DNA of 64,000 nucleotides from Diphasiastrum complanatum (Eukaryota > Streptophyta > Lycopodiopsida > Lycopodiales > Lycopodiaceae). The notes beneath the pieces were generated by a model. The model had not been told where the DNA came from, made no database searches, and worked only from the letters and a program-made list of their open reading frames with translations. Position numbers and translations under genes: made by a program. Positions 21,951 through 36,961 of this stretch are shown in pieces (position 1 is the stretch's first letter; every line of letters starts with the position of its first letter). The stretch spans positions 47,630,510 to 47,694,509 of the forward strand of contig CM055095.1 in NCBI GenBank assembly GCA_029204225.1, given 5' to 3'.

Positions 21951-23553
21951 TTAATTATAATTAGATCCAGTTGAGTCATCCTCATCCTGGCCATTGACGT
22001 CGCAATCGGACTCATGTGACTGTGATGCATGAGATTGAGACTGCGATACGTGCATCCAATGAAGATGAGTCAGTTATTTGAGAAATGTGTTGAGAGTGAA
22101 AGTCAGACCACATGAATGTAGTGAAGTTAAAGTATATCTTGAAGCCATATATACCATAGATCTAGAATATCTATCAAAATCAGGACACAAGGAAGACTTG
22201 AAGTTTGTATAGAAAGGATTCCATGAAAATCTAGATCGCTTCCGACAACAACGAGAGACAACTAAGAAGCTAATGGAGACTTTTGGGACCATCCCACGTT
22301 GGGAATGGTGGTGAAGGTTCTCATATGTACATCATTATAAGCCTGTCAAATGGCTCCATTCTATCTTAAAAATGGACTCCATGCAATCGAAGATTCATGT
22401 AGAGGACTTAAGTTGAACAAATTATATATATTGATACACAAATGTTCCAATTACAAACATATATCAAAATGAAACACCTAATTATTAGATCCAGCTGAAT
22501 CGTCCTCATCTTGGCCATGGTCATCAGACTCATGTGACTGTGATGCATGAGACTGGGACTGCGATACCTACGTGCAATGAAGATGTGTAAATTTTGTAAG
22601 TGATGTTGTTAGAGTGTCGAACCAAATGAATATGGTGTAGTCAAAATATATGTTGAAGCCATAATACATATCTCAGAATATCCATCCCAACCAATTCTCA
22701 CTCGTCTCTCCAATAATTTGAGTAAAGATTGCATGTTGTTGGAATATGCATACTTATACTCCTCTTTTGTGGGAGACCGCTTCACGGCAAATTTCCGCAT
22801 GAACTGACAAAACAATGATTATAATTTAATTTAAACAGCCTCATATCAAATTCAACATATGGGTGGGGAGACTTACAAAATGGGCATGAAAAGAACCTTG
22901 GCCACCACTGCCCAGGTGCGAGGCCCTTGCAGTCTCCAGACGCTTCTTAGTTGTCTCTCTTTGTTGCTTGAAACGATCTGGATTTTTTTTCGAAATTTTT
23001 TCTTTGCAAACTTTCAATTGTCCTTGTGCACGTTGTATGGCCTAGATTTGCCAGCTCTCACCGCATCTCAGATCTCCGATTTGCGATGGCTCATTACGCC
23101 TCCCATGCATCATCCCATCCAGATTCGGTCAAACTCCAAATCAGGGGAGGGGACTAGAAATTTTCTATACAACTGGTCAATGACATAATTCTTGTCCTCC
23201 TCACTTTGTTTGTGCTAGTCCTTGAAAATCTCCCTGTTGAAGACCACATGCATGAGTTGCCTCATGCGAGTGATGACGCAACCACCATGGTCATCCTCCA
23301 CTATGCGCTTCTCCGCATCTATGTCAAAGGATGGCAAGACGTCAACTTATGGAGAGGTGGCAAAGGGAGTGTCGAGAGGAGTGGGGGAGTTGACTACAAC
23401 AGGAGATATTTGGGGAGGAGTTTGAAGGCAATCACGAGAAGTGTGGGGAGGGGTATGAAAAGGAAAAGGTTGGGGAGGAGTTTGAGCGAGAGTGTAGCCA
23501 TCAGGAGTTTGAATGGGAGAAAAAATGGGTGGAGTGGCCTAACAAGAGAAATC
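21951..23553 (-). pseudogene. Plant transposase-like (Ptta/En/Spm) exons, duplicated 3' part
   Basis: On the minus strand a Pro/Thr-rich N-terminus (23370-23550) leads to a helical region (23080-23340, with YVIDQLYRKF) and a Lys/Arg-rich block (22880-23050). An intron with GTAAGT donor and TTTTGTCAG acceptor follows (22804-22876, 73 bp). The next exon (22609-22803) contains KRSPTKEEYKYAY. The last exon (22488-22567) ends in a Ser-Gln-His repeat and an acidic tail, SHESDDHGQDEDDS. A second copy of that last exon ends at 21951, and a second copy of the basic block lies inverted at 22190-22330. Several stops and frameshifts break the frame. The pattern matches the Ptta/En/Spm plant transposase family, but this is by eye. 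Confidence 0.5.
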
Positions 23554-23740
23554 ATTCATCTTGATTATATGTAGAGCTTTCTTTGTCCTCCTATCATAAC
23601 TCAATTGTTCTTGAGGTGCCAACAATATCCATCAACTCATTCATCTCAAGGAGAGAATCCATTCTCACCTTCCAAGTTGAATAGCTGCTTGAGGTAAGCC
23701 TATCGTTGCTCTCCAACATGAAGTCTCCATTTTTAGCCAT
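23553..23740 (-). pseudogene. Gag N-terminal fragment E (copia)
   Basis: From the ATG at 23740 the first 60 codons follow the Gag start of A, B and C: SSSYSTWKVRMDSLLEMNEL and, after a one-base shift, KKALHIIKMN. It differs from A at many residues (it begins MAKNGD instead of MASNGG), so it is a separate subfamily. The match stops at 23553, where CACTA sequence begins. The sequence upstream (23741-23890) is noncoding and looks like its leader. Confidence 0.75.
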
Positions 23741-24018
23741 GTTGAAATGATTTGATCTTCTCTTTCAACCTATTCCAATGCACTTAGCACTCTGTTGAAA
23801 GTTAACAATTGAATTGAAGAAGAAATCACATACATATGGAACTTCTTAAATCTGTTTCTTGCACAAAACTAGCAAAATCACAAGTAACTAACAAGTGTTT
23901 GCATGCCTCCTCCACATTCCACTATGCCCATAGTGAATGCACCATGTATCTCCATGAATGAACCTCCATCACCACCTTGCCTTTGTAGATCTCCAATCCA
24001 TGAAAGCCCTTGAGTGAA

Positions 24019-25435
24019 TTAATGCCAAAATGATGTGTTCTCTGCTCCATTTGAATGAGCAAAACCTGAACTTGAAATACTTGAAGTATCTCCATAAGAT
24101 TTGCATACAACCCTTGATCCTACATTGTCAACAATTTGCCAATTTGCCAATACTAGGATGCTAGATCTTGAACTTTGCTCAAAAGTAAACATATTGACCA
24201 CTTCAATATCTTTCAAGATTTGAATGAATACATGTACTTGATCATAAGAACCAGCAAAGATAACTATTCCATCTCCAAGATCCAAAGGATGCAAAACTAT
24301 GGAACTAGTTTCATTGAATTTTGACAATTCCAACACATTGACATGACAATGTTCATACATGGGATTAAACAAGTAAGGTAGAGTAAAAGGACACTTCCTT
24401 GCTGCTCCAAGAACCTTACTTGAACCTTCAAAAACCTGTAAAAACATATCCAAAATGCTTTGCCCATGTGGCTCCCCTTTGATGCTTTTGACTAGCTTCC
24501 AATTGTTACTTGCCTCTTGGTGTTGATGAAGCAATTCAAGATCAACATCTTGATCTTCCAATAAAACATCAAGGACTTTGCATTTATAAACATCTTCAAA
24601 TCTGAACCTCTGAAAATACTCCCTCTCAAACACATGATTAACATCCCACAAGATCTCATCATTGCTTGATTTTAACCTTTCACTATAGTTAGTGAAAACA
24701 ATGTCACCATCATAAACCAAAAAGATAGATTTCTACAATTCTATCCAACATGAAGTAGAGTAGATGAAGTTGAGTATCAAACCTAATCAAACCAGCCCAT
24801 TTGAGATCAAACCAAACCTCAATGAGCTCACCAATGAGATCTTGCTTGCCTTGGAGAAATTGCCACTTGAGTTGCTCCATGTAGTCTTCTTCATCCAACC
24901 TTTTGCCATCTTGATCATGCATGAACACTCCACGACAATCATAACAACGTTTGAGTTGATGAAGAGATGTAAGATCCATGTCTTGAATCTTCCCAAGAGT
25001 CACTCTTCCTTTGCCCTTTCCTTCACAAGACTCCCTCTTAATGATCACACCAAAAAAGTTAGCAATCTCCCTCTTGATAGTTGCATCATAAGAAATGGAA
25101 GGTTCTTGAACATTAGAAGCCATGAAAAGAATACATAGTTCCTTCAACATAAAAATGATTGATGTACTTTTTCTTGTCAAACCTGGACTTTTAATCAATG
25201 ATATAGGTAATGATAATGAACCCTCTCTATCATTCACAAAAGCATCATTCAAAGTACATCCTACTTTGAACACTTCACATTCATCTCTCCCTTTTGACTT
25301 GAGATCTTCCTCACCAAGTCTCACGATAGAACCTTTTGATCTACTTTCTTTATGAATACATGTGACACCACTTGTTTCACAAATGACTTTTTTGGACTCA
25401 TCACATAAAGATACAAAAAGAAAATTTTTCTTCAA
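24019..25435 (-). pseudogene. Aberrant pol region of element B
   Basis: Two long open stretches (25435-24710 and 24720-24019, in different frames) follow the Gag-protease frame. At first sight they look unrelated to pol, but faint copia landmarks run in the right order. FINGGDENSS stands where integrase has SDNGGEYTS. QEPSISYDATIKREI matches the linker before RT. LDEEDYMEQ and FLQGKQDL match the RT segment usually read as LEEDIYMEQ and QGKEDL. VYDGDIVFTNYSERL stands at the RT box, reading YDGD instead of YVDD. No RNase H motif was seen. The same openings occur in C. I infer a strongly diverged, inactive pol rather than a captured gene, with moderate confidence. Confidence 0.5.
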
Positions 25436-27186
25436 TCATGCTCAAAGCACCATCTCTTTCCAAATGAATAATAAGTCATTAGCAATAACCAGTTCCAAAG
25501 AAGAGTTTTCATCACCTCCATTGATGAAGTTAGCTCTCTTCTTACTTTTTCATTTTTGCACTTGCCATGTAGTTCCATTGAAGAGCCACCAAGACTTGGA
25601 AATCTATGAGTAGAAGAGTTCAAACATGATACTAATTTAGCACCACCAGACTCCATTTGACTAGTAGGTAGCACTAGTCCATCTTCAAGATCCAATGGAT
25701 CCAAAACATTGATCATAGATTCACCAAACGTTTCCAAGTTAGCACAACAATAACTATCTCCAAGAAGCTCATTAGATCTCAACCTAGATCTAGCATAAGG
25801 AAGTTCTTTAGACTTTGCATAAGATCTACCAATCTTATTGATGCTAGGGATTGACTTTTGAAAGTTGAGAGAACCACCAACATCCATTTCATTCCTCTTG
25901 TTAGACATAACAAATGCATCAAGCTTGTAAAGTCTACCTTGTCTATTGCCCATAACAATAAAGACATCTCCCTTAGTAATGAAGCAAACATCCCCAACAA
26001 ACTTTGTCTTGTACCCTTTTTTTAACATTTGAACAACACTTAGCAAATTCCTTGAAAGTGAAGGAATGTAAAGAACACCATCAAGCCTTACATTCCTATT
26101 AGTAGAAAGGCAAATAGGAACTGAGCCAATACCTTTGATCATACACTCACCACCATTTGGCATGTGAACGACTTTCTTGGTTCCAACATAAGAGATCAAA
26201 GAAGTAAAGAACTCTTTTTGACTAGTCATGTGTCAACTAGATCCACTATCTATCCACATTGAATCCTTGTCGCTTCCACTTGACATTAGACTTGAAGAAC
26301 ACATCATGAGAGAATCACAAGAATCTAGATCCTCATTAGAAGTACAAAAGTTGTTTTGCTTGCTACCTTCATTACTTTGCTTCTTATGACATTCATTTGC
26401 AAAATGACCTTTTATCCCACAATAAAAGCACTTGAACTTTGACTTGTCTTTCTTTCTAAAAGATGTAGAAGAGGAGGAGGAAGAGTGACCATCATGATCT
26501 GAGTTACCACCTTTGGACCATTTGCCTTTGCCTTTACCTTTGCCTTTGACTTTGCCTTTTGTGAAGAAAGCCTCTTCACCTCCACCTTGCAAGGATGCAC
26601 CATCAAGCTTTGATTGCAACCTATGTTCTTCAGCCAATAAGATTTCTTGCAAGTCAACCACACTTGGCAAGGCTCTTTGAATGGCAAAACTTTGCACAAG
26701 GTTAGCATGTTCATTTAGCAAACCATTCAACATAACTTGGACTATTTCACCATCTTTTATGTTCTCATCAATGCATGCTAAATCATCACTTAGGGACTTA
26801 ACTCTCAAGATAAATGCATGAGCACTTTCACCCTCTCTTTGCCTACTAGAAAATATTTGCCTCCTTAGGGTCAATACCCTAGATGTGGACTTTGATTCAA
26901 AGAGCTTCTTCAAGGCATTCCATGCCTCACTTGCACTTTGACTAGTACCAACTTCCTTGAGAAGTTCATTGGTAACATTCATTTTAATGATATGAAGAGC
27001 CCTTTTGGCCTTCTTATCAAACCTTTGTTGCTCTTGAATTATGGGTGGTCTCTCTTCAGTTCCTGCAACTATGTCCATGAGTTCATTCAACTCAAGTAAG
27101 GATTCCATCCTCACTTTCCAGGTAGAGTAGTTTGATGAACTCAACCTATCATTAGTTTCTAACATGATCCCACCATTGGAAGCCAT
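25432..27186 (-). pseudogene. Gag-protease frame of element B
   Basis: Gag from the ATG at 27186 is almost identical to that of A through the zinc knuckle CFYCGIKGHFANEC (about 26395-26440). After that the sequence is only distantly similar to A. The protease motif reads MWIDSGSS then TGA (at about 26231) and HM; C has TCA there, so B's stop is a C-to-G change. The frame then stays open through a copia-like region (LYIPSLSRNLLSV, QGRLYKLDAF) and a shortened integrase start lacking the HHCC finger, to 25432. It overlaps the next open frame by a few bases. Compared with A, the integrase zinc finger and catalytic core are not recognisable. Confidence 0.8.
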
Positions 27187-28299
27187 GAATATAATGATTC
27201 TTCAACTTTTAGGCTCTGTACTAGTACACCTAGCACTCACTTTTCTCTCAACAAATGATGGATAAGGAGATCTCAGAAGATCTAGGACCCTAAAACACTT
27301 CTATCTTGAACTTGGCTGGTTTCCAAGCATAGAAAGGAAGATTGAAAACACATGCAACACTTTGCACACACTAAGAATGGATTACAAACTCAAACCAACC
27401 TGACACACTCTTGCTTAAGCTCTCAAACTTTCCAGCAAGTGACCAAATCAAGCTATGGTGTGAAGAGTTACTTGCATTCTTAGAAAATACAAAAGACTAG
27501 GCTGCCAAGAATACCTAGAATTGAACAAACTTGATCAACACACTAAGATATTGATTCAACCTGTAAAACCACATGTAAACCACACTTCTAAAAGTTTATA
27601 AACTCCAGCAAGTGATAAATACAAGCTTTAGAGGTGAATGAAAGAGCACACTTAGTGAATCACAAGACTAGCTTCACTAGCTTGTCAAGTCTTGGTATTT
27701 AGATGTAGATCTAAGATCACTTCACATGAGAATGTTCTTCAACCTGTTAAGAACCTGAAAACATATTTGCATAATGGTTAAAACCTTCCAGAAAATGCTC
27801 CAATCAAATTACATTAGGAGAGTTACTTACATGCTCAACAAAGTACACCGAAATTTATGCAAAATATTGTTGACAATCTGTCCACCCAAAAGGGGATCTT
27901 TCATCCAAGTGGGAGCTTTGCTCAGCCTTTTGGAGAAATACAAATTCACTCAAAGAGTATTTTTCATCCACTTAAGAAGAGTGTTCATCCACAAAGGAGA
28001 GTGTTCATCCACAGAAGAGAATATTGTCAACAATACATTGAACAGAACATTGTTAGTATTGAATATGCACAAGCCTCACAATCAACAAATGATTAGGTGT
28101 TATGATCCAATCCAAAATAGCTTCTTCTCAGCCTCTGATCTTCAATAGACCTGAATATGCTTTTGATCCACAAGTTCAACTCACAAAACAAAGGTTAGTA
28201 AGATTTGATCAACAATGCAATGCATAATCATGCTAGAACTTGATCAAACATCCAAATATCACCATAAATGGAAACCTTACTAAAAATAACAGCCAACTA
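27187..28299 (-). other. Untranslated leader of B
   Basis: This is a noncoding leader between primer site and gag, more than 90 percent similar by eye to that of A, including the three AACCTG/CCAGCAA units. It also contains TTCATCCA-type short repeats at 27898-28015. Confidence 0.7.
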
Positions 28300-28311
28300 G
28301 CTCTGATACCA

Positions 28312-28959
28312 TGTGAAAAAAGTGGATCTTGAATGGATCCAAACTCCCAAAATACTTGGCTAAGATCTTTGCACAACAAGCTACAAAAGCTAGAAATGGC
28401 AAAGCATCCTAATGCTACCTTTGATACACATGAACTTGACAAAGCATTCAAGAGACAAAAGAAACTAATAAAAAGTACTGATGGCAGCCAAAAACAACAG
28501 CATACCAGCCTTACAATAGCACCCTACCACTTTTGGAAACCTCTTAAGATCATACACAAAAGCTTGAAGACAATACACAAAGCAATGCTCTCAATGGAGG
28601 AAGAAACTGTGACAATGATCTATTGATCTCTCTCAACAATACAATAAGTTTCTCCAACCTGTTCTCCACGAATTTCAGCCTAATATAGGTGAGAGAGATG
28701 ACTCTCTCTCCTCTCTCTAGAACTTAGGTCCCAAATTTAGGGCACCAGTAGCCTAAAATAGCCAATTTTGGCCTATATGTCCAAATAACATGATTTTGGT
28801 GTCATTTCGAAGGTCCTGAAGTTTGAGACATCTTCAACATGAAATATATACTATAATAAAAGTATCTAGGCCTCTTTCACACGTGTTAGATCCAAAACTA
28901 TGTACAAAAATTGCCAATTTAGGCCTCAAGCTAACTAGGAAATGTTAACAATTTTCACA
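28312..28959 (-). repeat. 5' LTR of element B
   Basis: It is 648 bp, TGTGAAAAAAG to TTTTCACA on the plus strand. It is close to the LTR of C and only moderately similar to the LTR of A. The five bases outside it are ATACA. Confidence 0.9.
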
Positions 28960-29414
28960 ATACAAACAGGAGAGAAGTGCAAGAAGAAGAAAGATTGTAG
29001 AGAGTTGAGAGTAGCACGCTCCTATTCAATTTATCTAGGTATGCTCATTTGTTGATCGAGTAATATAGTGCTATCGTGACATTCTCAGCAAAATTCAAAT
29101 CAAGAATTTTCATTTGTAGTTTCACAAATCAAGTCAGAATACTGGAACTTCAATATCTAAAACGTACCACAATGAAGCCATGAACTTGTCAAGTGGGCTG
29201 TGCTTTTCAATAGCCAAAAGAGGTAGAGCATGACCAAGAAAATTGAATGAATTGTATGTACAAATGTTTTTGAGCCATTAAGTTTTACTACGATCAGTTA
29301 AAGACTAATGTCTTTCCTCCAGCTCATGCACGTACCGAGTCCTTCACCATCTCCAACAAAACCATTGAGAAGTTACAAGCTATAACTGAAAATTCTGAAA
29401 ACTAGAATGGGAAA
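28960..29414. other. Noncoding flank of B
   Basis: No gene, repeat or RNA was seen. This is unique-looking sequence between element B and the DUF7086 gene; it should hold the 3' end of that gene's transcript. Confidence 0.4.
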
Positions 29415-30074
29415 TTATTCGTAAGAACCTGCAGGATTAAGCTGTTTTAAGAGACCAACATATGTCAAATATAGCACCCTGTCTTTGGCCCCGGTACGAT
29501 GCCTGCGAGTGTGCTTGCAAAAGTACTTCAGTTGATCAAGTGTACATAAACCTAGAGTTTGCGTCAGCACCAGGAACAACCAGTTAATGTTTCTCTTTTT
29601 TGTGTCAATTACGGGCTTGACACAATCGTTTTGATGGCATATCGAGCAATCAAGCAACCTTGGAGCTGTCCAGCATTTAGGGGCACGATCATGAAGCGTG
29701 TCTCTGTGTGCCAGGAAATATGAATTTAACTGTAGAAACGATATTTGCACATCTACTTCGACCATGTGAGAACCATCGCACCGCTTGCATATAACGCCTC
29801 CCTGAATCCTTGTGATACCACAGTTTGTAAGCCAGTCCAACGAGTGAATAACCGCTCGTCTATCTGTTGACCACGGATATGGAGGGGTAATCCAATCCTC
29901 TTTTTGCCGAAAAGAAGTTGACGTCGACCTATCCATTGAGCTCTGCCTGGATCTTATATTTCTTCTTTCGGAATCTTCATTAGAATTCTGTGAGCCTTGT
30001 GGTCTTTCGTAGCCTCGTCTTCCGGGAGGAGAAAGTGTGAGTCTCAGATTCTCATCAGAGTCAGTATCAGACAT
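29415..30074 (-). CDS. DUF7086-domain protein (219 aa)
   Basis: This is the one clear non-transposon gene. The first 60 residues are polar, Ser/Arg/Asp-rich and probably disordered. From about residue 65 it follows the plant DUF7086 domain: PYPWSTDRRAVIHSLDWL, then paired Cys in CKRCDGS, HDRAPKCW, CSICHQNDCVKPV, INWLFLVLTQTLG, and the hallmark LKYFCKHTRRHRTGAKDRVL near the C-terminus. The two Cys-x2-Cys pairs suggest a metal-binding fold. The function of the family is not established. The frame has no introns or breaks and starts at the ATG at 30074. A TTTTTTCTTGGTAG string on the minus strand ending at 30133 could be the acceptor of a 5'-UTR intron. Its codon use and quiet flanks differ from the surrounding repeats. 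Confidence 0.8.
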   Translation of the reverse strand: MSDTDSDENLRLTLSPPGRRGYERPQGSQNSNEDSERRNIRSRQSSMDRSTSTSFRQKEDWITPPYPWSTDRRAVIHSLDWLTNCGITRIQGGVICKRCDGSHMVEVDVQISFLQLNSYFLAHRDTLHDRAPKCWTAPRLLDCSICHQNDCVKPVIDTKKRNINWLFLVLTQTLGLCTLDQLKYFCKHTRRHRTGAKDRVLYLTYVGLLKQLNPAGSYE

Positions 30075-33774
<3,700 letters not shown>

Positions 33775-34079
33775 TGAAACACAAGGATCACTTCTAATTC
33801 CTTTAAAACCATGGTTGCACAACAACATGATTGATAACAGAGTCAAGCAATCAACTAGGTATCCTGCAAAGTATAACGAATAGAATTGTTTGATGGAAAG
33901 ACGAGTGCAAATGATTTCCATGGAAAGGAACCTCTAGGACATTGTCAATGGAGACTAAGGGAATGGATCAAGTACTTTACAAAAATTAAATTCTAAAGTA
34001 ACTTAAGTAGTTTCAAGCATGGGAGAGGCAAGCTTTTGTTACCATCTAGCTAGGCAAACTCTAAGTGCTAACACTGGCC

Positions 34080-34438
34080 AAGAGGGATTGAATGACACAT
34101 CAAAACATAGAGAAATTATAGCATAATCACCAGAATCACATCAACGCATGCAAACATTATCATTGAAAGACTAATAGCAAAAGCCGCGTGTATTGATTCA
34201 TCAAAAGCCATGGTAAATATACAAAACAGTTCTTCCATATCAAGATTTCTCAAAAAGCAGGTGATCATGCCTCTATGAAAATGAGTGTATGTCCTAACTG
34301 CAGGACATGTTCACATCAAGAAAGAACTTAAAGCTTGTATTCCTAGTTACTAGTCCTGGCTTGGATTTGATCATTGGGTGCATGATGTTGCCTGGCATGA
34401 TGCACTCAATGCTCGACGTTGAGCATCAAGCACCAACA
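34080..34438 (-). repeat. 3' LTR of copia L
   Basis: The minus strand reads a purine tract (34439-34455) and then TGTTGGTGCTTGATGC. A diverged copy of this stretch lies at 47160-47518 in the same orientation. The outer edge was not found. Confidence 0.6.
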
Positions 34439-34453
34439 GTTTCTTTCTCGATT

Positions 34454-35040
34454 CTAGCCAAGTAGAATGTTCACATCCTTCACTCCCATTGCATCTCTTA
34501 AATGATTGAATCTAACTTTGGCTGATACTTTGGTCATTAGATCAACTGGCATTTCTTTTCTTGGGCAATATTGAAGATTCATCCTCCCACTTTGCACTGA
34601 AGAGGTGTTGAATCTCAATTTGTTTTCTCTTTGTGTGACATTTGTCATTCTTTTATTTGAAGATTCATCCTTGATAATCATTGTACATTCTCATACCCTC
34701 AATGGTTATCCTAATTCACCATAGAAGTTTTTGATCCAAGTGTATTATATCACTCCTTGGCATAGTCCCGCGGACTCTACCTCAGTGGGCAAACGTACCA
34801 CTAACCATTGCTTGGAGCTTGCCTAGCTAGCAGTTGCATTCCCATGAAAAATATGAATCTGCAAGTTGACTTCATGTCATTGATGTCTCCTACACAATCG
34901 TAGTCTACAAATCTAGCAATTTCACTACAAGGTCCTCTATAACATAGATTGTGCCCTATTGTACCTTTGAAAAAAACTACTATCTATTGTACCATATTCA
35001 AGATGTTTGGTTGAGGTTGTCTAACACCTTTAGCTTGCAA
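34454..35040 (-). pseudogene. Copia L, RNase H fragment
   Basis: The C-terminal 75 codons carry the copia motif QYCPRKEMPVDLMTKVSAK followed by HLRDAMGV. Upstream (34850-34920) the stretch FVDYDCVGDINDMKST matches the first catalytic block of copia RNase H. The part in between is decayed and shifted. The frame ends at the purine tract. Integrase and RT are missing. Confidence 0.75.
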
Positions 35041-35759
35041 ACATTATTCGACCCTTGCTCAAATCCCATGGGTTGATACATTCTAATCATTCAATTGCCC
35101 ATTTAAGGATGTGTTTTGACACGTAGTTGGTATACTTCCATATCTTTAGCTAAGTTCAATGTCATGCCCATGACTGTTGGTCTCGGGTAGCATGTCCACG
35201 CTAGGGATCAGTAGACCAACAACCCGTAAGTTAATTGTGACTATAAGGGAATTGGGACCCTTATGTGTATAACGTCATAATTGATGGTTGTAGGCCTAAA
35301 CTCATGATGGTGGATTTGTATGGATCTATCAGTGACTCATAGGGTGACTGGACGATGTGGCCCATATAGGCTGCAGAGGTGTCCAGTGAGGTGTCACAGT
35401 GCACTACTAGTGGTGCATGGGGCTTGGAGGGTATAAGTATACCCATTGGACTCTCACTAGTGTATGCTTGGTTGTGGCAATGGTAGCAGTATGCTGCCGA
35501 AGTGACATCTCTCCTATTGAGCATTGACTGGTGATCCATAGCTTGGGGGCTATAGATCTGTTCGATCTAGGATTGGTTGGGTTGGTTTGTCCACCATCCG
35601 TTTCCTTGTTGTTCTATGGAATCAGTACCCTTTGTGGTTGCTTGTTTTGGCATGCTTAGAATAGGATCCTTGGTTTACGACTTCATATTCAACAAGAGAA
35701 ATAGTCTCTAGCACAGAAGGATAGGACACCTTGGAAAAAGATATTACAAATGCTTGCCA
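35041..35759. other. No gene seen
   Basis: This is unassigned sequence between two copia fragments in opposite orientation. Open frames here show no family motif. Confidence 0.4.
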
Positions 35760-36110
35760 AATATGACATGCTCAAAGGCCCGTTAGATGAGATCAAAGAC
35801 AAGTGTTATGCCTATGTGTGTGTGTGGCTGGTAGCACAAGGAGCCATTCCTAGGAATAAAAGGAAACCAACATGCTTGAGTTGTGATCCATAGTGATCTT
35901 TGTGGTCCCATGGAAGTGCCCCAATTGGTAAATCTAGGTACTTCATCACATATATTGATGACTACACTGGAAGAATTAGGATTTGTCTATTAGATTAGAA
36001 TAGCCAAATCCTAGAAAGCTTTAACATATTCAAGTAGATGGTTGAATATGAGATAGAGAAGAAGATCAGGAGATTTAGAGTTGTTGGATTTCATTTCTTC
36101 ACTCATTTGG
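35760..36110 (+). pseudogene. Copia integrase fragment O
   Basis: After one frame change the plus strand reads an integrase core piece: a KETNMLEL-type stretch, a decayed CGPME block (35908-35925), then GKSRYFITYIDDYTGR, ILESFNIFKQMVE and KKIRRFRV. The parent type is a copia element with a GKSRYFITF(I/Y)DDY-like core. A TAG sits where Gln or Lys is expected. It ends near 36110. Confidence 0.7.
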
Positions 36111-36336
36111 TAATGTGGAACTACTCTGTAGTTTTACTTGCAATGTCGAAGGATTTGAGACCATCTGCATAAATACACGTATTGTGCAAGCAGACCTAAT
36201 TAAAAACAATTATTCGAGTTGCCAAATAACAACCTCATCAGATTAGGTTGAGGAGTCTTATCCATTACATATTTTGGGTCCAATCACTTATTATCTCGAT
36301 GTGGCACGTACCAGGTGGATGATGGAGCATTATTTC

Positions 36337-36874
36337 GTTAGGGATATGCCATAAACAACTATAAATAAATTAGTAGATTAGTTCATTTTATTCAAGTTAT
36401 TCATAAGTTGAATCGGTTCAAGTTTCAGGAGTAGTCACTCTTGTTCTTCTCCTCTCTCTTTGTTCCTCCATAGGCGTAGACTGATCATTAATAAGCTATC
36501 ACGATCACAATCTGTGTCTGAGCGAAATTTATAGCAAAATTAGATATGCTATTACTATAGTGCAATCAGAGTAGACAACATATGTATTTTTCATCATTCA
36601 ACAATACATACTACATTGGACAATATGACACATGACTTGTCTGGTCTTACTATTATTTATATTATTCATGTCATTTGATCTGGGTTTTGATAATTGGCAA
36701 TTAGACAATATTTCTTTATCATTCATTCCACACTTATTAATGATAATAAGTTGTATTTATGGTAGTATTGAAATAGTTTTGTTATTACACTAACTATTGT
36801 TGTTCTTAATACAAGCGAACTATCATTATTGAATAGTTATTTGACTCATATGCAGCTTATTCCATTTTCCAGCA
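36337..36874 (+). repeat. 5' LTR of copia K (left edge tentative)
   Basis: The right edge ends TTTTCCAGCA at 36874 directly before the primer site. The left edge is guessed at GTTAGGGATATG near 36337. No gene is in it. Confidence 0.4.
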
Positions 36875-36886
36875 TGGGATCAGAGC
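36875..36886 (+). other. Primer binding site of K
   Basis: TGGGATCAGAGC differs from the copia Met-tRNA site by one base. Confidence 0.7.
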
Positions 36887-36961
36887 TAGATCAAAGCTTT
36901 GGCAACTAGTTTCAAAGCAATCATCTTTATTGCTAGATTTTCAAAATCAGATCTGTCTACT

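Larger units (their letters stand above)
21396..23553 (-). mobile_element. CACTA (En/Spm-like) element F, one end preserved
   Basis: The left terminus begins CACTACAACATTTTGG at 21396. The next 300 bp hold many CCGAGG/CCTCGG motifs, including CCTCGGTAATCGAGG, as in CACTA subterminal regions. Transposase-like exons on the minus strand follow. The right terminus is missing: the element stops at 23553 against a copia gag fragment. Confidence 0.65.
23891..28959 (-). mobile_element. Copia-derived element B, 5' LTR present, 3' LTR missing
   Basis: The element has a 648-bp 5' LTR (28312-28959), Met-tRNA primer site TGGTATCAGAGC (28300-28311), a leader nearly identical to that of A, Gag, protease and an aberrant pol region. 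Its 3' end runs into the leader of gag fragment E near 23890 with no 3' LTR. Element C on the plus strand is an inverted near-copy. Confidence 0.85.

Noticed and set aside
24019-25435. Host gene captured by element B
   Set aside because: The frames first looked unrelated to retroelements, but copia landmarks (NGGDENSS, EPSISYDATIK, DEEDYMEQ, YDGDIVFT) occur in the correct order, so a diverged pol is more likely.
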